From JAVBSN01 sp031556525 (GTDB taxonomy: Bacteria; Bacillota; Clostridia; Lachnospirales; Lachnospiraceae), in contig JAVBSS010000014.1 of assembly GCA_031556525.1 (NCBI GenBank), positions 62,001 through 126,000 on the forward strand: a stretch of DNA of 64,000 bases, given 5' to 3'. The notes under the pieces were generated by a model. That model was not told where the DNA came from. It saw only the letters and a program-made list of their open reading frames with translations, and made no database searches. Shown piece after piece: positions 42,190 to 52,289 of this stretch (position 1 is the first letter of the stretch; each line of letters begins with the position of its first letter). The translations under genes were made by a program, and so were the position numbers.

Positions 42190-42543
42190 ATGGAAAAGCA
42201 CAAATTATTTACAACTAGTTTTTCAAGTGTATATCCACTTTACATTACTAAAGCTGAGCGTAAAAATCGTACAAAAGAAGAGGTTGATGAAATTATATGT
42301 TGGCTAACTGGATATAAACAAGAAGAATTAGTTAGTCATATAGAAAACGATACAGATTTTGAAACATTTTTCGAGAAAGCACCTGCCCCAAATCCTTCAA
42401 GAACTCTAATAAAGGGCGTTGTCTGTGGAGTACGTGTAGAAGATGTTGACAATCCAATAATGCGTGAGATTCGTTATTTAGATAAATTAGTAGACGAGTT
42501 AGCAAAGGGCAAGGGTATGGATAAAATCTTACGTCACGAATAG
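42190..42543 (+). CDS. DUF2200 family protein
   Basis: Small cytoplasmic protein of 117 residues matching DUF2200: KLFTTSFSSVYPLYITKAERKNRTKEEVDEIICWLTGY, then FETFFEKAPAPNP and IRYLDKLVDELAKGK. Family function is unknown; members are often found as lone stress-associated or accessory genes. GGGAGG precedes the ATG. It probably shares the transcript of the upstream membrane protein and is ended by a very strong terminator. Confidence 0.85.
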   Translation: MEKHKLFTTSFSSVYPLYITKAERKNRTKEEVDEIICWLTGYKQEELVSHIENDTDFETFFEKAPAPNPSRTLIKGVVCGVRVEDVDNPIMREIRYLDKLVDELAKGKGMDKILRHE

Positions 42544-42550
42544 CATTAAC

Positions 42551-42615
42551 AAAAGGGAGCATGTCTTCACAACATAAATTCTTTCAAATTTAGTTGTGAA
42601 GACATGCTCCCTTTT
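42551..42615. terminator. Bidirectional terminator with a 23-bp perfect stem
   Basis: AAAAGGGAGCATGTCTTC plus ACAAC pair perfectly with their complement ending CTCCCTTTT, around a 19-base loop. It separates the DUF2200 gene from the convergent galT gene. Confidence 0.93.
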
Positions 42616-42629
42616 ATTATAATTCTACA

Positions 42630-44123
42630 CTACAATATATTCATAAATCTATTGAAGCCTTCTATGCCTTCTTGATCACCTTTATACACTCCTGCATCCT
42701 CAAGAACTTCAACAAAGACTTTACCAATCTCATTCTTTATAATACTCATAATATTCTCTTTGTTAATATCAGTGTATTGTGGCAAGAAAGAATCTACCCA
42801 ATTCTTATGTTTTTCTATACCTACATTGCTTGCTACATCCTTGCCTTCTAGTATATATTCAGCAAGTGTATCTATCTCTCCCTTTAATCTTGCTGGTAAT
42901 ACTGCAAGACCCATAACTTCTATTAAGCCTATATTTTCTTTCTTGATATTGTGAAGTTTTTCCTTTGGATGATATACACCTAGTGGTCTCTCGTCAGTAG
43001 TGATATTATTACGTAACGCTAGGTCTAGTTCAAAATAGCCTCCAACTTTTCTTGCTATAGGAGTTATTGTATTATGCTTTTCGCCATCCGTCTCAGCAAA
43101 TATATAAGATGCCTCATCGGTATAACTTCTCCACTTATCGAGTATATACGTAGCTAATTCAATTATTCTATCGCTATTAGTTGCTCTAAGTCTTATAACT
43201 GACAATGGCCAATTAAGACGGCCAACTTCTACATCATCATAACCATTAATACTATATTTTTCTTCAACTGGTGCTTTAGCCATTGCAAATTCATAATTAC
43301 CACCTTGAAAATGATCATGACTTAATATAGAGCCACCAACAATTGGCAAATCTGCATTTGAACCTAGAAAATAGTGAGGAAATTGCTTTACAAAATCAAA
43401 TAGTTTTATAAATGTATTTTTCTCTATCTTCATAGGTGTATGTTCACCGTTAAATACTATACAATGCTCATTATAATACACATATGGAGAATATTGAAAA
43501 CCCCATCTTGAATCATTAACTGTTATAGGTATAATTCTATGATTTTGTCTAGCTGGATGATTAACTCTTCCACTATAACCTTCATTTTCTATACATAATA
43601 GACATTTAGGATATGAACTTTGTTTTGCATTTTTCTCTGCCGCTATAGCTTTTGGATCCTTCTCTGGTTTTGATAGATTAATAGTAATATCAATATCTCC
43701 ATATTTACTATTTACAGACCATCTCTCATCCTTCTTAACTCTATAAGTTCTTATATAATCCGACGCCTTACTTAACTCATAGAAATAATCAGTTGCCTCC
43801 GTCGGACTCTCATCATACTTACTATAGAATGTTTCTATAACTTGACTTGGTCTTGGCATAAGACAGTTCATAATTCGTGTATCAAATAGATCTTTATATA
43901 CAATACTATCTTCAATAAGCTCCGTACTTACCGCATAATCAAGTATCTCACTTAATATAGATTCTAACTTTTCTACCATAATTTCTTCTACATCAACACT
44001 CTCATATTCATCTAACTTAAGTACATCTAATATTAAATTAGTAGCATATATCTTATCTTCATCACAAATAAGACCTGTATCTAAACCATATTTAACTAAT
44101 TTACTTATACTTTCATTAATCAT
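42630..44123 (-). CDS. galT: UDP-glucose--hexose-1-phosphate uridylyltransferase
   Basis: Leloir enzyme that exchanges UMP between UDP-glucose and galactose-1-phosphate. This is the long Firmicute type (497 residues) rather than the 350-residue E. coli type. The active site is GGSILSHDHFQGG, with the His-x-His-x-Gln nucleophile motif near residue 270; NHPARQNHRIIPI and YVYYNEHCIVFNGEHTPM lie before it. AGGAG precedes the ATG. It is the last gene of galE-galK-galT, 52 bases after galK. Confidence 0.95.
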   Translation of the reverse strand: MINESISKLVKYGLDTGLICDEDKIYATNLILDVLKLDEYESVDVEEIMVEKLESILSEILDYAVSTELIEDSIVYKDLFDTRIMNCLMPRPSQVIETFYSKYDESPTEATDYFYELSKASDYIRTYRVKKDERWSVNSKYGDIDITINLSKPEKDPKAIAAEKNAKQSSYPKCLLCIENEGYSGRVNHPARQNHRIIPITVNDSRWGFQYSPYVYYNEHCIVFNGEHTPMKIEKNTFIKLFDFVKQFPHYFLGSNADLPIVGGSILSHDHFQGGNYEFAMAKAPVEEKYSINGYDDVEVGRLNWPLSVIRLRATNSDRIIELATYILDKWRSYTDEASYIFAETDGEKHNTITPIARKVGGYFELDLALRNNITTDERPLGVYHPKEKLHNIKKENIGLIEVMGLAVLPARLKGEIDTLAEYILEGKDVASNVGIEKHKNWVDSFLPQYTDINKENIMSIIKNEIGKVFVEVLEDAGVYKGDQEGIEGFNRFMNIL

Positions 44124-44175
44124 ACTATTTCTCCTCTATGCCTCATTAAAATTAATATACAAGCTACAGACAATA

Positions 44176-45354
44176 TTAATTAATTTTATAAGGTCCATCT
44201 CCAATATCAACCACATAAAAATCAGCAGAATATCCGATTTTTCCTTTGTAAGCTGTTGATACTTCTTCTATAAATTTATCTACAACCTCTTCCTTAACAA
44301 TATTAACAGTACATCCGCCAAAGCCTGCTCCAGTCATTCTAGCTCCAACAACGCCTTCCACATCCCAAGCCGCTTCAACTAATGTATCTAGTTCAATACC
44401 TGTTACTTCATAATCTTCACATAAAGACATGTGAGATTCATTCATTAGTTTTCCAAATGTAGCAATATCATTTTCTTTTAAAGCTTTAACTGCTTCTATT
44501 GTTCTAACATTTTCATATACAGCATGTTTAGCACGTTTTATTTTAGTCTCATCACCTATTAAATGCTTGTTATTTTCAAATTCTTCTATAGATAAATCAC
44601 CTAATGTCTTAATATCTAATTTGCTTTGTAATAAAGCTAATGCATCTTCACACTCACTTCGACGCTCGTTATATTTAGAATCACCTAAACCTCTCTTCTT
44701 GTTACTGCATGCTATAACTAATTTCATTCCATCTAATTTGATAGGTGCATATTCATATTCAAGATTACTTGTATCTAGGAATATAGCATTATCTTCTTTA
44801 CCCATAGCAATAGCAAACTGATCCATAATACCACAGTTAACACCGTTGTAATTGTTCTCTGAATATTGACCAATTAATGCAATGTCTTGTAATGACACAT
44901 CAAATCCATACATACATTTAAGAATATATCCTGTAAGAACTTCTACTGATGCCGAAGATGATAATCCCGAACCATTTGGTATATTTCCAAATAATACAAT
45001 ATCCATTCCTCTGTCAAATGTATATCCTTTCTCAAGAAAAGCCCACATAACTCCTTTAGGATAATTAGTCCAGTCAGCCTCCTTAGTTGCAACCAAATCA
45101 TCAAGACTACTTTCTATAACTCCAAGTTTTTCAAAATTCATTGAATAAAATCTCAAGTTATTATCTTCTCTTTGCTTTACAGCTGCATAAGTTCCAATAG
45201 TTAAAGCACACGGAAATACATGACCTCCATTATAATCTGTATGTTCACCAATTAAATTAACTCTACCTGGTGCAAAATATGTGTCTATATTGTCTGACTC
45301 TCCAAATACTTCTATAAATTTATCTACAATACTTTTTTTAATATCATTTACCAT
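44176..45354 (-). CDS. galK: Galactokinase
   Basis: Phosphorylates galactose to galactose-1-phosphate. GHMP-kinase motifs: PGRVNLIGEHTDYNGG (galactokinase signature), NGSGLSSSASVEV (ATP loop) and GARMTGAGFGGCTVNIV near the C terminus. The frame opens 25 codons upstream, but AGAGGA stands before the ATG at 45354 and the resulting 392 residues match the family. It follows galE by 22 bases. Confidence 0.96.
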   Translation of the reverse strand: MVNDIKKSIVDKFIEVFGESDNIDTYFAPGRVNLIGEHTDYNGGHVFPCALTIGTYAAVKQREDNNLRFYSMNFEKLGVIESSLDDLVATKEADWTNYPKGVMWAFLEKGYTFDRGMDIVLFGNIPNGSGLSSSASVEVLTGYILKCMYGFDVSLQDIALIGQYSENNYNGVNCGIMDQFAIAMGKEDNAIFLDTSNLEYEYAPIKLDGMKLVIACSNKKRGLGDSKYNERRSECEDALALLQSKLDIKTLGDLSIEEFENNKHLIGDETKIKRAKHAVYENVRTIEAVKALKENDIATFGKLMNESHMSLCEDYEVTGIELDTLVEAAWDVEGVVGARMTGAGFGGCTVNIVKEEVVDKFIEEVSTAYKGKIGYSADFYVVDIGDGPYKIN

Positions 45355-45376
45355 ATATTTATCCTCTTTTCTAGAA

Positions 45377-46393
45377 TTAATCTCTATATCCATTAGGATT
45401 CTTTGATTGCCAATTCCATGAATCTGCACACATCTCTTCTATTCCATATTCTGCTTCCCAACCAAGCTCATTCTTTGCCTTAGTTGAATCTGCATAACAT
45501 GTATCTATATCACCTAATCTTCTAGGTTTGATTTCGTAAGGAATTTCTATTCCTGATGCCTTTGCAAATGCTTCAATTACTTGTAATACACTATATCCAT
45601 TTCCTGTTCCTAAGTTATATATACTAACTCCACTTTCAGGTTCTAATTTCTTAAGTGCCTTTACATGACCCTTAGCTAGGTCAACTACATGAATATAATC
45701 TCTAACTCCTGTTCCATCAGGAGTATTATAGTCATCTCCAAACACACCAACACAAGCTAATTTACCAACCGCAACCTGAGCTACATAAGGAATTAAGTTG
45801 TTAGGAATTCCCTTTGGATTTTCTCCAATTAGTCCGCTCTTATGTGCACCAATAGGATTGAAATATCTAAGTAATACTATGTTCCAATCTTTATCTGCAA
45901 CATGAAAATCTGTTAATATCTGTTCTAACATACCCTTTGTCTGTCCGTATGGATTAGTAATCTGTCCCTTTGGACATTCTTCTGTAATAGGCACAAACGC
46001 TGGATCACCATATACCGTAGCTGACGAACTAAATATTATATTCTTTACATTATGATTTCTCATTACATCACATAATATAAGAGTTCCTGTAATATTATTA
46101 TGATAATATTCTAATGGTTTTACTACAGATTCTCCAACTGCTTTCAATCCAGCAAAATGTATAACTGAATCTATTACTTCTGTATCAAATATATATTCCA
46201 ACTTATTTCTATCTAATAGGTCAGCCTCATAAAACGTAGGTCTTACTCCTGTTATTGTCTCGATTCTATCTATTACTTTCTCACTAGAATTATATAAGTT
46301 ATCTACTATAACAACCTCATAACCCGCGCTAATTAATTCTATACATGTATGACTTCCTATATACCCTGCTCCACCAGTAACTAAAATTGACAT
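45377..46393 (-). CDS. galE: UDP-glucose 4-epimerase
   Basis: Interconverts UDP-galactose and UDP-glucose using bound NAD. Short-chain dehydrogenase motifs: VTGGAGYIGSHTCIEL (NAD-binding glycine loop), SSSATVYG with the catalytic Ser, and NPYGQTKGMLE with the Tyr-x3-Lys pair. It has 338 residues. AGGAGG precedes the ATG. It is the first gene of the Leloir operon. A dispersed multi-hairpin repeat lies in its upstream region in the same orientation. Confidence 0.97.
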   Translation of the reverse strand: MSILVTGGAGYIGSHTCIELISAGYEVVIVDNLYNSSEKVIDRIETITGVRPTFYEADLLDRNKLEYIFDTEVIDSVIHFAGLKAVGESVVKPLEYYHNNITGTLILCDVMRNHNVKNIIFSSSATVYGDPAFVPITEECPKGQITNPYGQTKGMLEQILTDFHVADKDWNIVLLRYFNPIGAHKSGLIGENPKGIPNNLIPYVAQVAVGKLACVGVFGDDYNTPDGTGVRDYIHVVDLAKGHVKALKKLEPESGVSIYNLGTGNGYSVLQVIEAFAKASGIEIPYEIKPRRLGDIDTCYADSTKAKNELGWEAEYGIEEMCADSWNWQSKNPNGYRD

Positions 46394-46433
46394 AATAATA
46401 CCCTCCTATATTTTGTATAATTAAAACATCGAA

Positions 46434-46527
46434 ACACCATATTCACTAAACTCGAAAACACCTCGCCAAGTGCCTAGGTGTGCATTCTTACTAAGTTCGA
46501 TAAAACCTCACTAAGTAATAATAGTAC
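46434..46527 (-). repeat. Dispersed multi-hairpin repeat, copy 3
   Basis: On the minus strand: TACTATTATTACTTAGTGAG, then GTTTTATCGA, AATGCACACCTA, CACTTGGCGAGGTGTTTTCG and TTTAGTG-ATATGGT, in the same order as the copies at 18.9 and 30.9 kb. It lies 40 bases before the galE start and would be in its leader if transcription begins upstream. Confidence 0.7.
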
Positions 46528-46586
46528 ACTTTTACATTACTACTTCATTTTTCATCTGTCTATATTTATATCTTAACTAAATATAT

Positions 46587-46617
46587 GAAAAACTCTTACC
46601 TTTAGCAAGAGTTTTTC
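46587..46617 (-). terminator. Terminator of the galactan operon
   Basis: GAAAAACTCTT pairs with AAGAGTTTTTC around a 9-base loop, eight bases beyond the GH53 stop. Confidence 0.85.
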
Positions 46618-46624
46618 GTTAATC

Positions 46625-49363
46625 TTAATATCTAATATTCTTTTTTCTTAGAATATATATTCCTGCTATAGCAATTCCCATTATACATATTACTATTGTT
46701 ATAGGTGCTTTATCTCCTGTTTTTACTTGTTGATTATCAGTAGTTTTATTTATATCACCTGTATTAGATATATCACTACTATCTGTTGTCATTGTTGTAT
46801 CGTCTGTATTAGTATTTGTTGCATCATCTGTCTCACTGTTTGCTGTGTCACTTTGATTATCATCTTGATTCTCATCATTATCTTGAAAATTATTTCTATC
46901 ATCATCTGTACTACCATTTGAGTTGCCATTTTCATTAACATCTCCAACCTTATATAGATAAAAATCATCAATAGTGCCCCAACCATTTGCCTCCATACTC
47001 ATATAGACTCCTATGGTAATTTCACCATTTTTAACTAATATCTTTTCTATAAGTGGGGTTTTCCAGTCAGTCCAACCGCTTAATTCAAATGATTTTCTAC
47101 TTTCATTATTTCCTGTCTTAGCAAATAAATACATGTTTCCATTATTTATATCTCCACCTTGAGCTGATACTGAAATATTATAATACCCATCTTCTAAACC
47201 AGTTACATTTTGACTTATTGTAAATTCCATAGCCGAATCATTCCAAAAATGCATTGAATAATTTCCTGTAACTGCATCTGCTAATTTATTTTGTCTATCT
47301 ACACATTGGAGAGTATCATTAAGATATTCTATATTCCACATACTCATTTCAGGCGATTCAAAACTAAAATTACTCACCAGATTTTTAGGCTTAATTGTTA
47401 ACTTTAGTGTTACTGCTATTCCTTCAGAAGTTCCACTTATAGTATAAGTACCTATTCCTTTACTAACTGCTTTATCTACCTCATTAGTATTCCAAGTTAC
47501 ACTTTTCGCTCCTGTTGAACCGTTGTTATATATAACTGTTACTGTTTCTGGTAGGGTAATTGTATCACCTTGTTCTATAGATAAAGTAATCTCTGATATA
47601 GTGTCAACTTTTACATCAGTATATGCTCCTGTATTTACATACTTAAAAACATTTAAAGAAGCTAGTGGATTACCATTAAAATCAAATAATCCTTGATTGT
47701 CAACTGCACTTCCTCCATACCATTTTCCTGCATCTTCTGCATCATATTCTGTTGCATAGCTTGAAGCCCAACCAGAACCATATTGTTCCCATTTTGCTTG
47801 TCTATCAGCTAAAGTATTTCCTGGTACTGGAATCCATGCTGGTTCCCAATAGAACACTCCTATTCCTGCATCTCCAATACTATTTACTGCGTTAATTACA
47901 TTTCTAAGTGAATTAGCTTGTCCTTGTACTGTACATGGGTAATCAAGAGTTTGACCAACCGACCTTGGTGCTGTATTTTCATGTCCATCACCATCTTCAC
48001 TTGTGTAGCAATAAGAAGTCTCTGCTACCATAACCTTTTTACCATATGTATCTGCTACATTTTTCAACACAGATGTTAGATTATTTAATGTTCCATGCCA
48101 AAACGGATAATATGATGTTGCAAACACATCATAATCCACGTTATAAGTGTTTAGATTTGCTGCTATAGTAGAATATCTTCCTGATGTTTCAGGGTTAGTA
48201 AAATGTAAGGCTACTAATATATTACTATCAACATCTCTTACAGCTCTACTTCCTGCACTAAATATTGCACTCATATTAGCAAAGCCCGTTTCACCACATA
48301 TAGCACTGTTGGTTTCGTTTCCAACTTGAACCATTCCAATATCAATACCTTGAGCTCTCATAGCATCTAGGCTATCTTTAGTAAAATTATATACTGCCGT
48401 TTCTTTTTCACTTAAACTATAGTTTTTCCAAGCCTTTGGCGCTTCTTGTTTTGCTGGGTCTGCCCAGAAGTCAGAATAGTGGAAATCCACTAGTAATTTC
48501 ATGCCATTTGTTGTTGTTCTTTTTCCTATTTCAATAGCCTTGGCTAAATCATTATTTCCTCCACCATATCCGTTTCCACTTGAATCATATGGATCATTCC
48601 ATATTCTAACACGAACATAGTTTACACCTGACTGTGATAAAGTTGTAAATATATCTTGCTCTTTTCCATTTTCATCGTAGAATACAACTCCGCTGTCTTC
48701 CAAAGATATAACACTAGACACATCTACACCTTTAATAAAATCATTACTTAATCCAGAAACCTTTGTAACAAATATGTCTGCTTTTACAGGATCAGTATTT
48801 GTCAGATCACCGGTTCTATAAAGCTTAAGATTGTCAATATCACACCAATAATCATTAGGAAATGCACCAGTAATCTTTATTGTTATATTACCATCTTCTG
48901 ATAGTGTAAATTCATCTGATGTATATGTATTCCAATTATCCCATCCTGTTGTAGGCATACTTGTTCTTGATAATTCTGTACTTCCATCAACCACTAAGTT
49001 TAATACACTTCCTGATTCGCCATCTGTATCTGCTGATACTACATAAGTTCCTGCTGTTAGGTTTTCTACCCCTATGCTAACTGTAACTTCTGCATTACTT
49101 CCCGTATCGTTCCACAAATTAAGGAAATTTGTAGTATTGGCTGACCATTCATTAGTTCCAACTTTATAGCCATAAAATTCTCCACCACCAATATCAGCAG
49201 TATATTCCCACGGCCACATGTAAGCATTTTCGAAATCTCCATTTTCTATAGTGATTTCTGTACTAGCTGCTTTAACTTCATATGCATTTATGCTTATCAT
49301 ATTTATACCAAGCAATAATGCCATACTACATGCTATCAAACGTTTTATATTCAATTTTTTCAT
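46625..49363 (-). CDS. Surface-anchored GH53 endo-beta-1,4-galactanase
   Basis: Secreted enzyme of 912 residues that cuts beta-1,4-galactan side chains of pectin. Order: signal peptide (about 1-32), a carbohydrate-binding-like domain (35-190, CBM61-like by eye), the GH53 barrel (about 208-580) with acid/base Glu350 in QVGNETN and nucleophile Glu448 in MVAETSY, a bacterial Ig-like Big_4 domain (590-655), a second binding-like domain (665-815), an Asp/Asn/Thr-rich spacer, and a C-terminal sorting-type end: VKTGDKAP, a hydrophobic helix and RKKNIRY. A normal LPxTG is missing. AGGAG precedes the ATG. It ends the ganR-like operon. Confidence 0.92.
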   Translation of the reverse strand: MKKLNIKRLIACSMALLLGINMISINAYEVKAASTEITIENGDFENAYMWPWEYTADIGGGEFYGYKVGTNEWSANTTNFLNLWNDTGSNAEVTVSIGVENLTAGTYVVSADTDGESGSVLNLVVDGSTELSRTSMPTTGWDNWNTYTSDEFTLSEDGNITIKITGAFPNDYWCDIDNLKLYRTGDLTNTDPVKADIFVTKVSGLSNDFIKGVDVSSVISLEDSGVVFYDENGKEQDIFTTLSQSGVNYVRVRIWNDPYDSSGNGYGGGNNDLAKAIEIGKRTTTNGMKLLVDFHYSDFWADPAKQEAPKAWKNYSLSEKETAVYNFTKDSLDAMRAQGIDIGMVQVGNETNSAICGETGFANMSAIFSAGSRAVRDVDSNILVALHFTNPETSGRYSTIAANLNTYNVDYDVFATSYYPFWHGTLNNLTSVLKNVADTYGKKVMVAETSYCYTSEDGDGHENTAPRSVGQTLDYPCTVQGQANSLRNVINAVNSIGDAGIGVFYWEPAWIPVPGNTLADRQAKWEQYGSGWASSYATEYDAEDAGKWYGGSAVDNQGLFDFNGNPLASLNVFKYVNTGAYTDVKVDTISEITLSIEQGDTITLPETVTVIYNNGSTGAKSVTWNTNEVDKAVSKGIGTYTISGTSEGIAVTLKLTIKPKNLVSNFSFESPEMSMWNIEYLNDTLQCVDRQNKLADAVTGNYSMHFWNDSAMEFTISQNVTGLEDGYYNISVSAQGGDINNGNMYLFAKTGNNESRKSFELSGWTDWKTPLIEKILVKNGEITIGVYMSMEANGWGTIDDFYLYKVGDVNENGNSNGSTDDDRNNFQDNDENQDDNQSDTANSETDDATNTNTDDTTMTTDSSDISNTGDINKTTDNQQVKTGDKAPITIVICIMGIAIAGIYILRKKNIRY

Positions 49364-49376
49364 AGTTTAATCTCTC

Positions 49377-51440
49377 CTATAAAATAGCTATATATTCACT
49401 TTCTACAGTTACATTTAGCAATTCACAGGCTTTTCCTCCATTCATATCAGGCCACTCTTCGATGAACACTTCATCACCTTCATGCAAAGGATATATTTCC
49501 ATAGTAATGTTTTTAGGATAATTAAAATGTTTCATACTAATTTCAAAGTCATTTGTTGCCCAAAAATCATCTGTTACATACTCACCATCAATATATAACT
49601 TCATCTGATCTCCAACATAGTCTAACTTTACAAAATAGTCACTTGCTTTCTTATCCACATTAATATTTATCTCATATACAACTTTTTCTTGGTTTTCTGA
49701 TACTTTTTCGAATGTAGCTACAGCCTCACTGCTCTCAATAATCTTCTTATATATCCCACAATCATCATTTCCTGATATCTTCTCAAATCCATTTGGTGTA
49801 GTAGCTAAATCTGGATATACTTTAAATGTTATCTCATTATTTCTATCTGTAAATTCAACACCCTTGTCTGTTTTAATTACAGAAGCTGATGATACAAATA
49901 AATATTCCTTATCTAATGTTAACTTCCATGAATTAAGAGCCTCTTCTCTAGATAATGTAATAATTTTAGTAGTTACATCTCCTTCTAACGTATACGAAGG
50001 ATCTTCTCTATCACTATAAAACACTACCGAACTATCCTCAGTTCCATAGTTAAGCTTACATAACGGTGTCGATAGGGCTGACTTTAATAATCCGCCTTCT
50101 AATTCCATATTAAATGGATAGAAGAAATATTCTTTATTAGATATATCTATTGCTGGATATACTATCTCTTCATTTTCTAATACAACATTAAGTTCTACAT
50201 CCTTATGGTCTGCCATGTCATATCTTCTTTGATAGTTATTAACAAAGATATATCCATTCTTTCCATTATGTCTTGTAGATGTTCTAAGATCCGTCAAATT
50301 AGTTGGGAATAATGGATTTGCCTCAGGTATAACTGCTGGCATTTCACATATTTCTTCACCAAAGTCTTCTAAAAATGTTGCTATTAATTTAATCTCTTTA
50401 AATGTATCTGTTATTTGTCCATATTGTCTAAGAGGTGCTCTAAAATCATATGACATAACAGGCAAATCATTTATAGAACCCGATGCTTTATTCTCTTCTA
50501 GAGTTGTTAATATACCTTTAGGATTAGTACCACCATGATACATATAGTATCCTAATAGATTAACACCACTTCCAAGCTTAACCATACTCATTGCTCCTAT
50601 ATCACTACTAGTTGCGATTGTTCTTCTATGATGTGTAACTTGAAGTCCACCACCTAATTCAGCAGTTAAATATGGATACTTTGTTACATCAAATGTTATT
50701 CCCTCGCCGATTCCATAATCACTACCAATATTGTGGTCATTTCTTTCATGAGTAAATATGTAATTACCACTTGGTTCAATATCGACTATTCTTTGATCCC
50801 AAGGTGCATCACAATATCCCCCCATTACAGGTAATAACCCACCAGTCATAGCTCCACCCCAGCCTGTAGCTGTATATATTGGAACATCATAACCGATTTC
50901 TTTTGCCATATTATATAGACGTATTATATGATTATTTCCTTCATCGCCTGTAAGTCCTCCACAATGTCCATATTCATTTTCTATTTGAACACCTACAATA
51001 GGCCCTTCATCATTTAAAAACAATCCGTCTACTTGTTCATATATTTTCTTATATAGCTTTTCTATTTCTGCAAAATATGCTTCATCATTTGATCTTACTT
51101 CAAAATCTTTATTTAACAGCCAATCAGGAAATCCACCATTTCTTGTCTCAGCATGACACCAAGGTCCTATTCTAAGCATTAAGCTTATATCACATTCTTT
51201 GCATGCTTCTACAAATGCTTTTAAATCCTTATTTCCTTCAAAGTCATATTGACCCTCTATCTCTTCATGATGAATCCACAAGACATATGTTGATACAATA
51301 TCAACTCCGCCTGCTTTCATTTTATATAAAGATTCTTTCCAAAGTTCCTTTGGGTATCTTGAGTAATGCATCTCACCCATAATAGGAAACCATGGCTTAT
51401 CATCCTTTAATATATATTTATTATTATAAGTTAATTTCAT
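49377..51440 (-). CDS. GH35 beta-galactosidase, cytoplasmic
   Basis: Removes terminal beta-galactose from imported galacto-oligosaccharides. Of 687 residues, the N-terminal barrel holds IMGEMHYSRYPKELW, VDIVSTYVLWIHHEE, IGPWCHAETRNGGFPDWLL, the acid/base in VQIENEYG (Glu156) and the nucleophile in LTAELGGGLQ (Glu261). Beta-sandwich domains follow. There is no signal peptide. In Bacillus subtilis the equivalent enzyme (GanA) is GH42, so this is a non-homologous replacement. AGGAG precedes the ATG. It lies 13 bases before the GH53 gene and 12 bases after the permease gene. Confidence 0.93.
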   Translation of the reverse strand: MKLTYNNKYILKDDKPWFPIMGEMHYSRYPKELWKESLYKMKAGGVDIVSTYVLWIHHEEIEGQYDFEGNKDLKAFVEACKECDISLMLRIGPWCHAETRNGGFPDWLLNKDFEVRSNDEAYFAEIEKLYKKIYEQVDGLFLNDEGPIVGVQIENEYGHCGGLTGDEGNNHIIRLYNMAKEIGYDVPIYTATGWGGAMTGGLLPVMGGYCDAPWDQRIVDIEPSGNYIFTHERNDHNIGSDYGIGEGITFDVTKYPYLTAELGGGLQVTHHRRTIATSSDIGAMSMVKLGSGVNLLGYYMYHGGTNPKGILTTLEENKASGSINDLPVMSYDFRAPLRQYGQITDTFKEIKLIATFLEDFGEEICEMPAVIPEANPLFPTNLTDLRTSTRHNGKNGYIFVNNYQRRYDMADHKDVELNVVLENEEIVYPAIDISNKEYFFYPFNMELEGGLLKSALSTPLCKLNYGTEDSSVVFYSDREDPSYTLEGDVTTKIITLSREEALNSWKLTLDKEYLFVSSASVIKTDKGVEFTDRNNEITFKVYPDLATTPNGFEKISGNDDCGIYKKIIESSEAVATFEKVSENQEKVVYEININVDKKASDYFVKLDYVGDQMKLYIDGEYVTDDFWATNDFEISMKHFNYPKNITMEIYPLHEGDEVFIEEWPDMNGGKACELLNVTVESEYIAIL

Positions 51441-51452
51441 ATTCCACGACTC

Positions 51453-52289
51453 CTATTCCTTAACAGCAGAACCCCCCATTGATGTAATCATAGTCTTTTG
51501 AGAAAGAACAAAGAATACAATAAACGGTACAGCTATTAATACAGCTCCTGCTGCAAAATTAGTAAATTGATTTTTCTTTTCTGTTACAAAGTTATATAGA
51601 CCTAATGCAAGAGTTTGCATATTTGAAGAACGAAGTACCATCTTAGGGAAGATGTAATCCATCCAAGGTGCTGTAAAACTTGTAATACCTAAAAATATTA
51701 TTATTGGTTTCGCAATTGGTAATACAATCTGCCAGAAGATTCTTAAATGATTAGCTCCATCTATTCTTGCTGCTTCATCTAAGCTCTTTGGAATTGTGTC
51801 CATATAGCTCTTAACCATCCAAGTATTATATGGAATATTTCCTGCTAGATATACTAGTACAAGTCCCCATAGTGTATCTAATCCATTTATACGATATAGA
51901 ATTACATATACTGCAATCATACCAACGAATGAAGGGAATATTTGAAGTACTAATAAAGTCATCATCATACCTTTTTTAAGTGGAAATCTGAATCTTGAAA
52001 ACACATAAGCTCCTAATGATGATATAACTATTGTTCCTGCCGAGGTTGCTACTGCTATAGTCAATGTATTTCTAAACCATAACAAATAATCTGTATTGTT
52101 AAACAAATGTTTAAAATGATCAAATGTTATTCCATCTTTAAACGGTATTATATTTAATTGTGCAATGTTACTTCCTGGTGCAACCGCTGCACTTAAAACA
52201 TAAATCAAAGGGTAAATAACAATTAACGAAGTTACAATAAAATATATTAGTATAAATGTTTTATTAATTATTTTTCCTGCTTTATTCAT
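51453..52289 (-). CDS. ABC sugar permease, MalG/GanQ type
   Basis: Inner-membrane subunit of a galacto-oligosaccharide importer. It has 278 residues and six hydrophobic segments. The EAA loop contacting the ATPase is visible as DEAARIDGANHLRIFWQIVLPIAKP near residue 170. Its ATG overlaps the stop of the preceding permease (TAATG), coupling their translation, and AAGGAGGG lies in the end of that gene. No ATPase gene is in the operon, so a shared MsmX-like ATPase elsewhere is expected. The galactan substrate is inferred from the neighbours. Confidence 0.93.
   Translation of the reverse strand: MNKAGKIINKTFILIYFIVTSLIVIYPLIYVLSAAVAPGSNIAQLNIIPFKDGITFDHFKHLFNNTDYLLWFRNTLTIAVATSAGTIVISSLGAYVFSRFRFPLKKGMMMTLLVLQIFPSFVGMIAVYVILYRINGLDTLWGLVLVYLAGNIPYNTWMVKSYMDTIPKSLDEAARIDGANHLRIFWQIVLPIAKPIIIFLGITSFTAPWMDYIFPKMVLRSSNMQTLALGLYNFVTEKKNQFTNFAAGAVLIAVPFIVFFVLSQKTMITSMGGSAVKE

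Noticed and set aside
46727..46986. Isoleucine/cysteine-rich and methionine-rich small frames in the GH53 gene
   Set aside because: They come from the Asp/Thr/Asn-rich spacer of the galactanase read in other frames.
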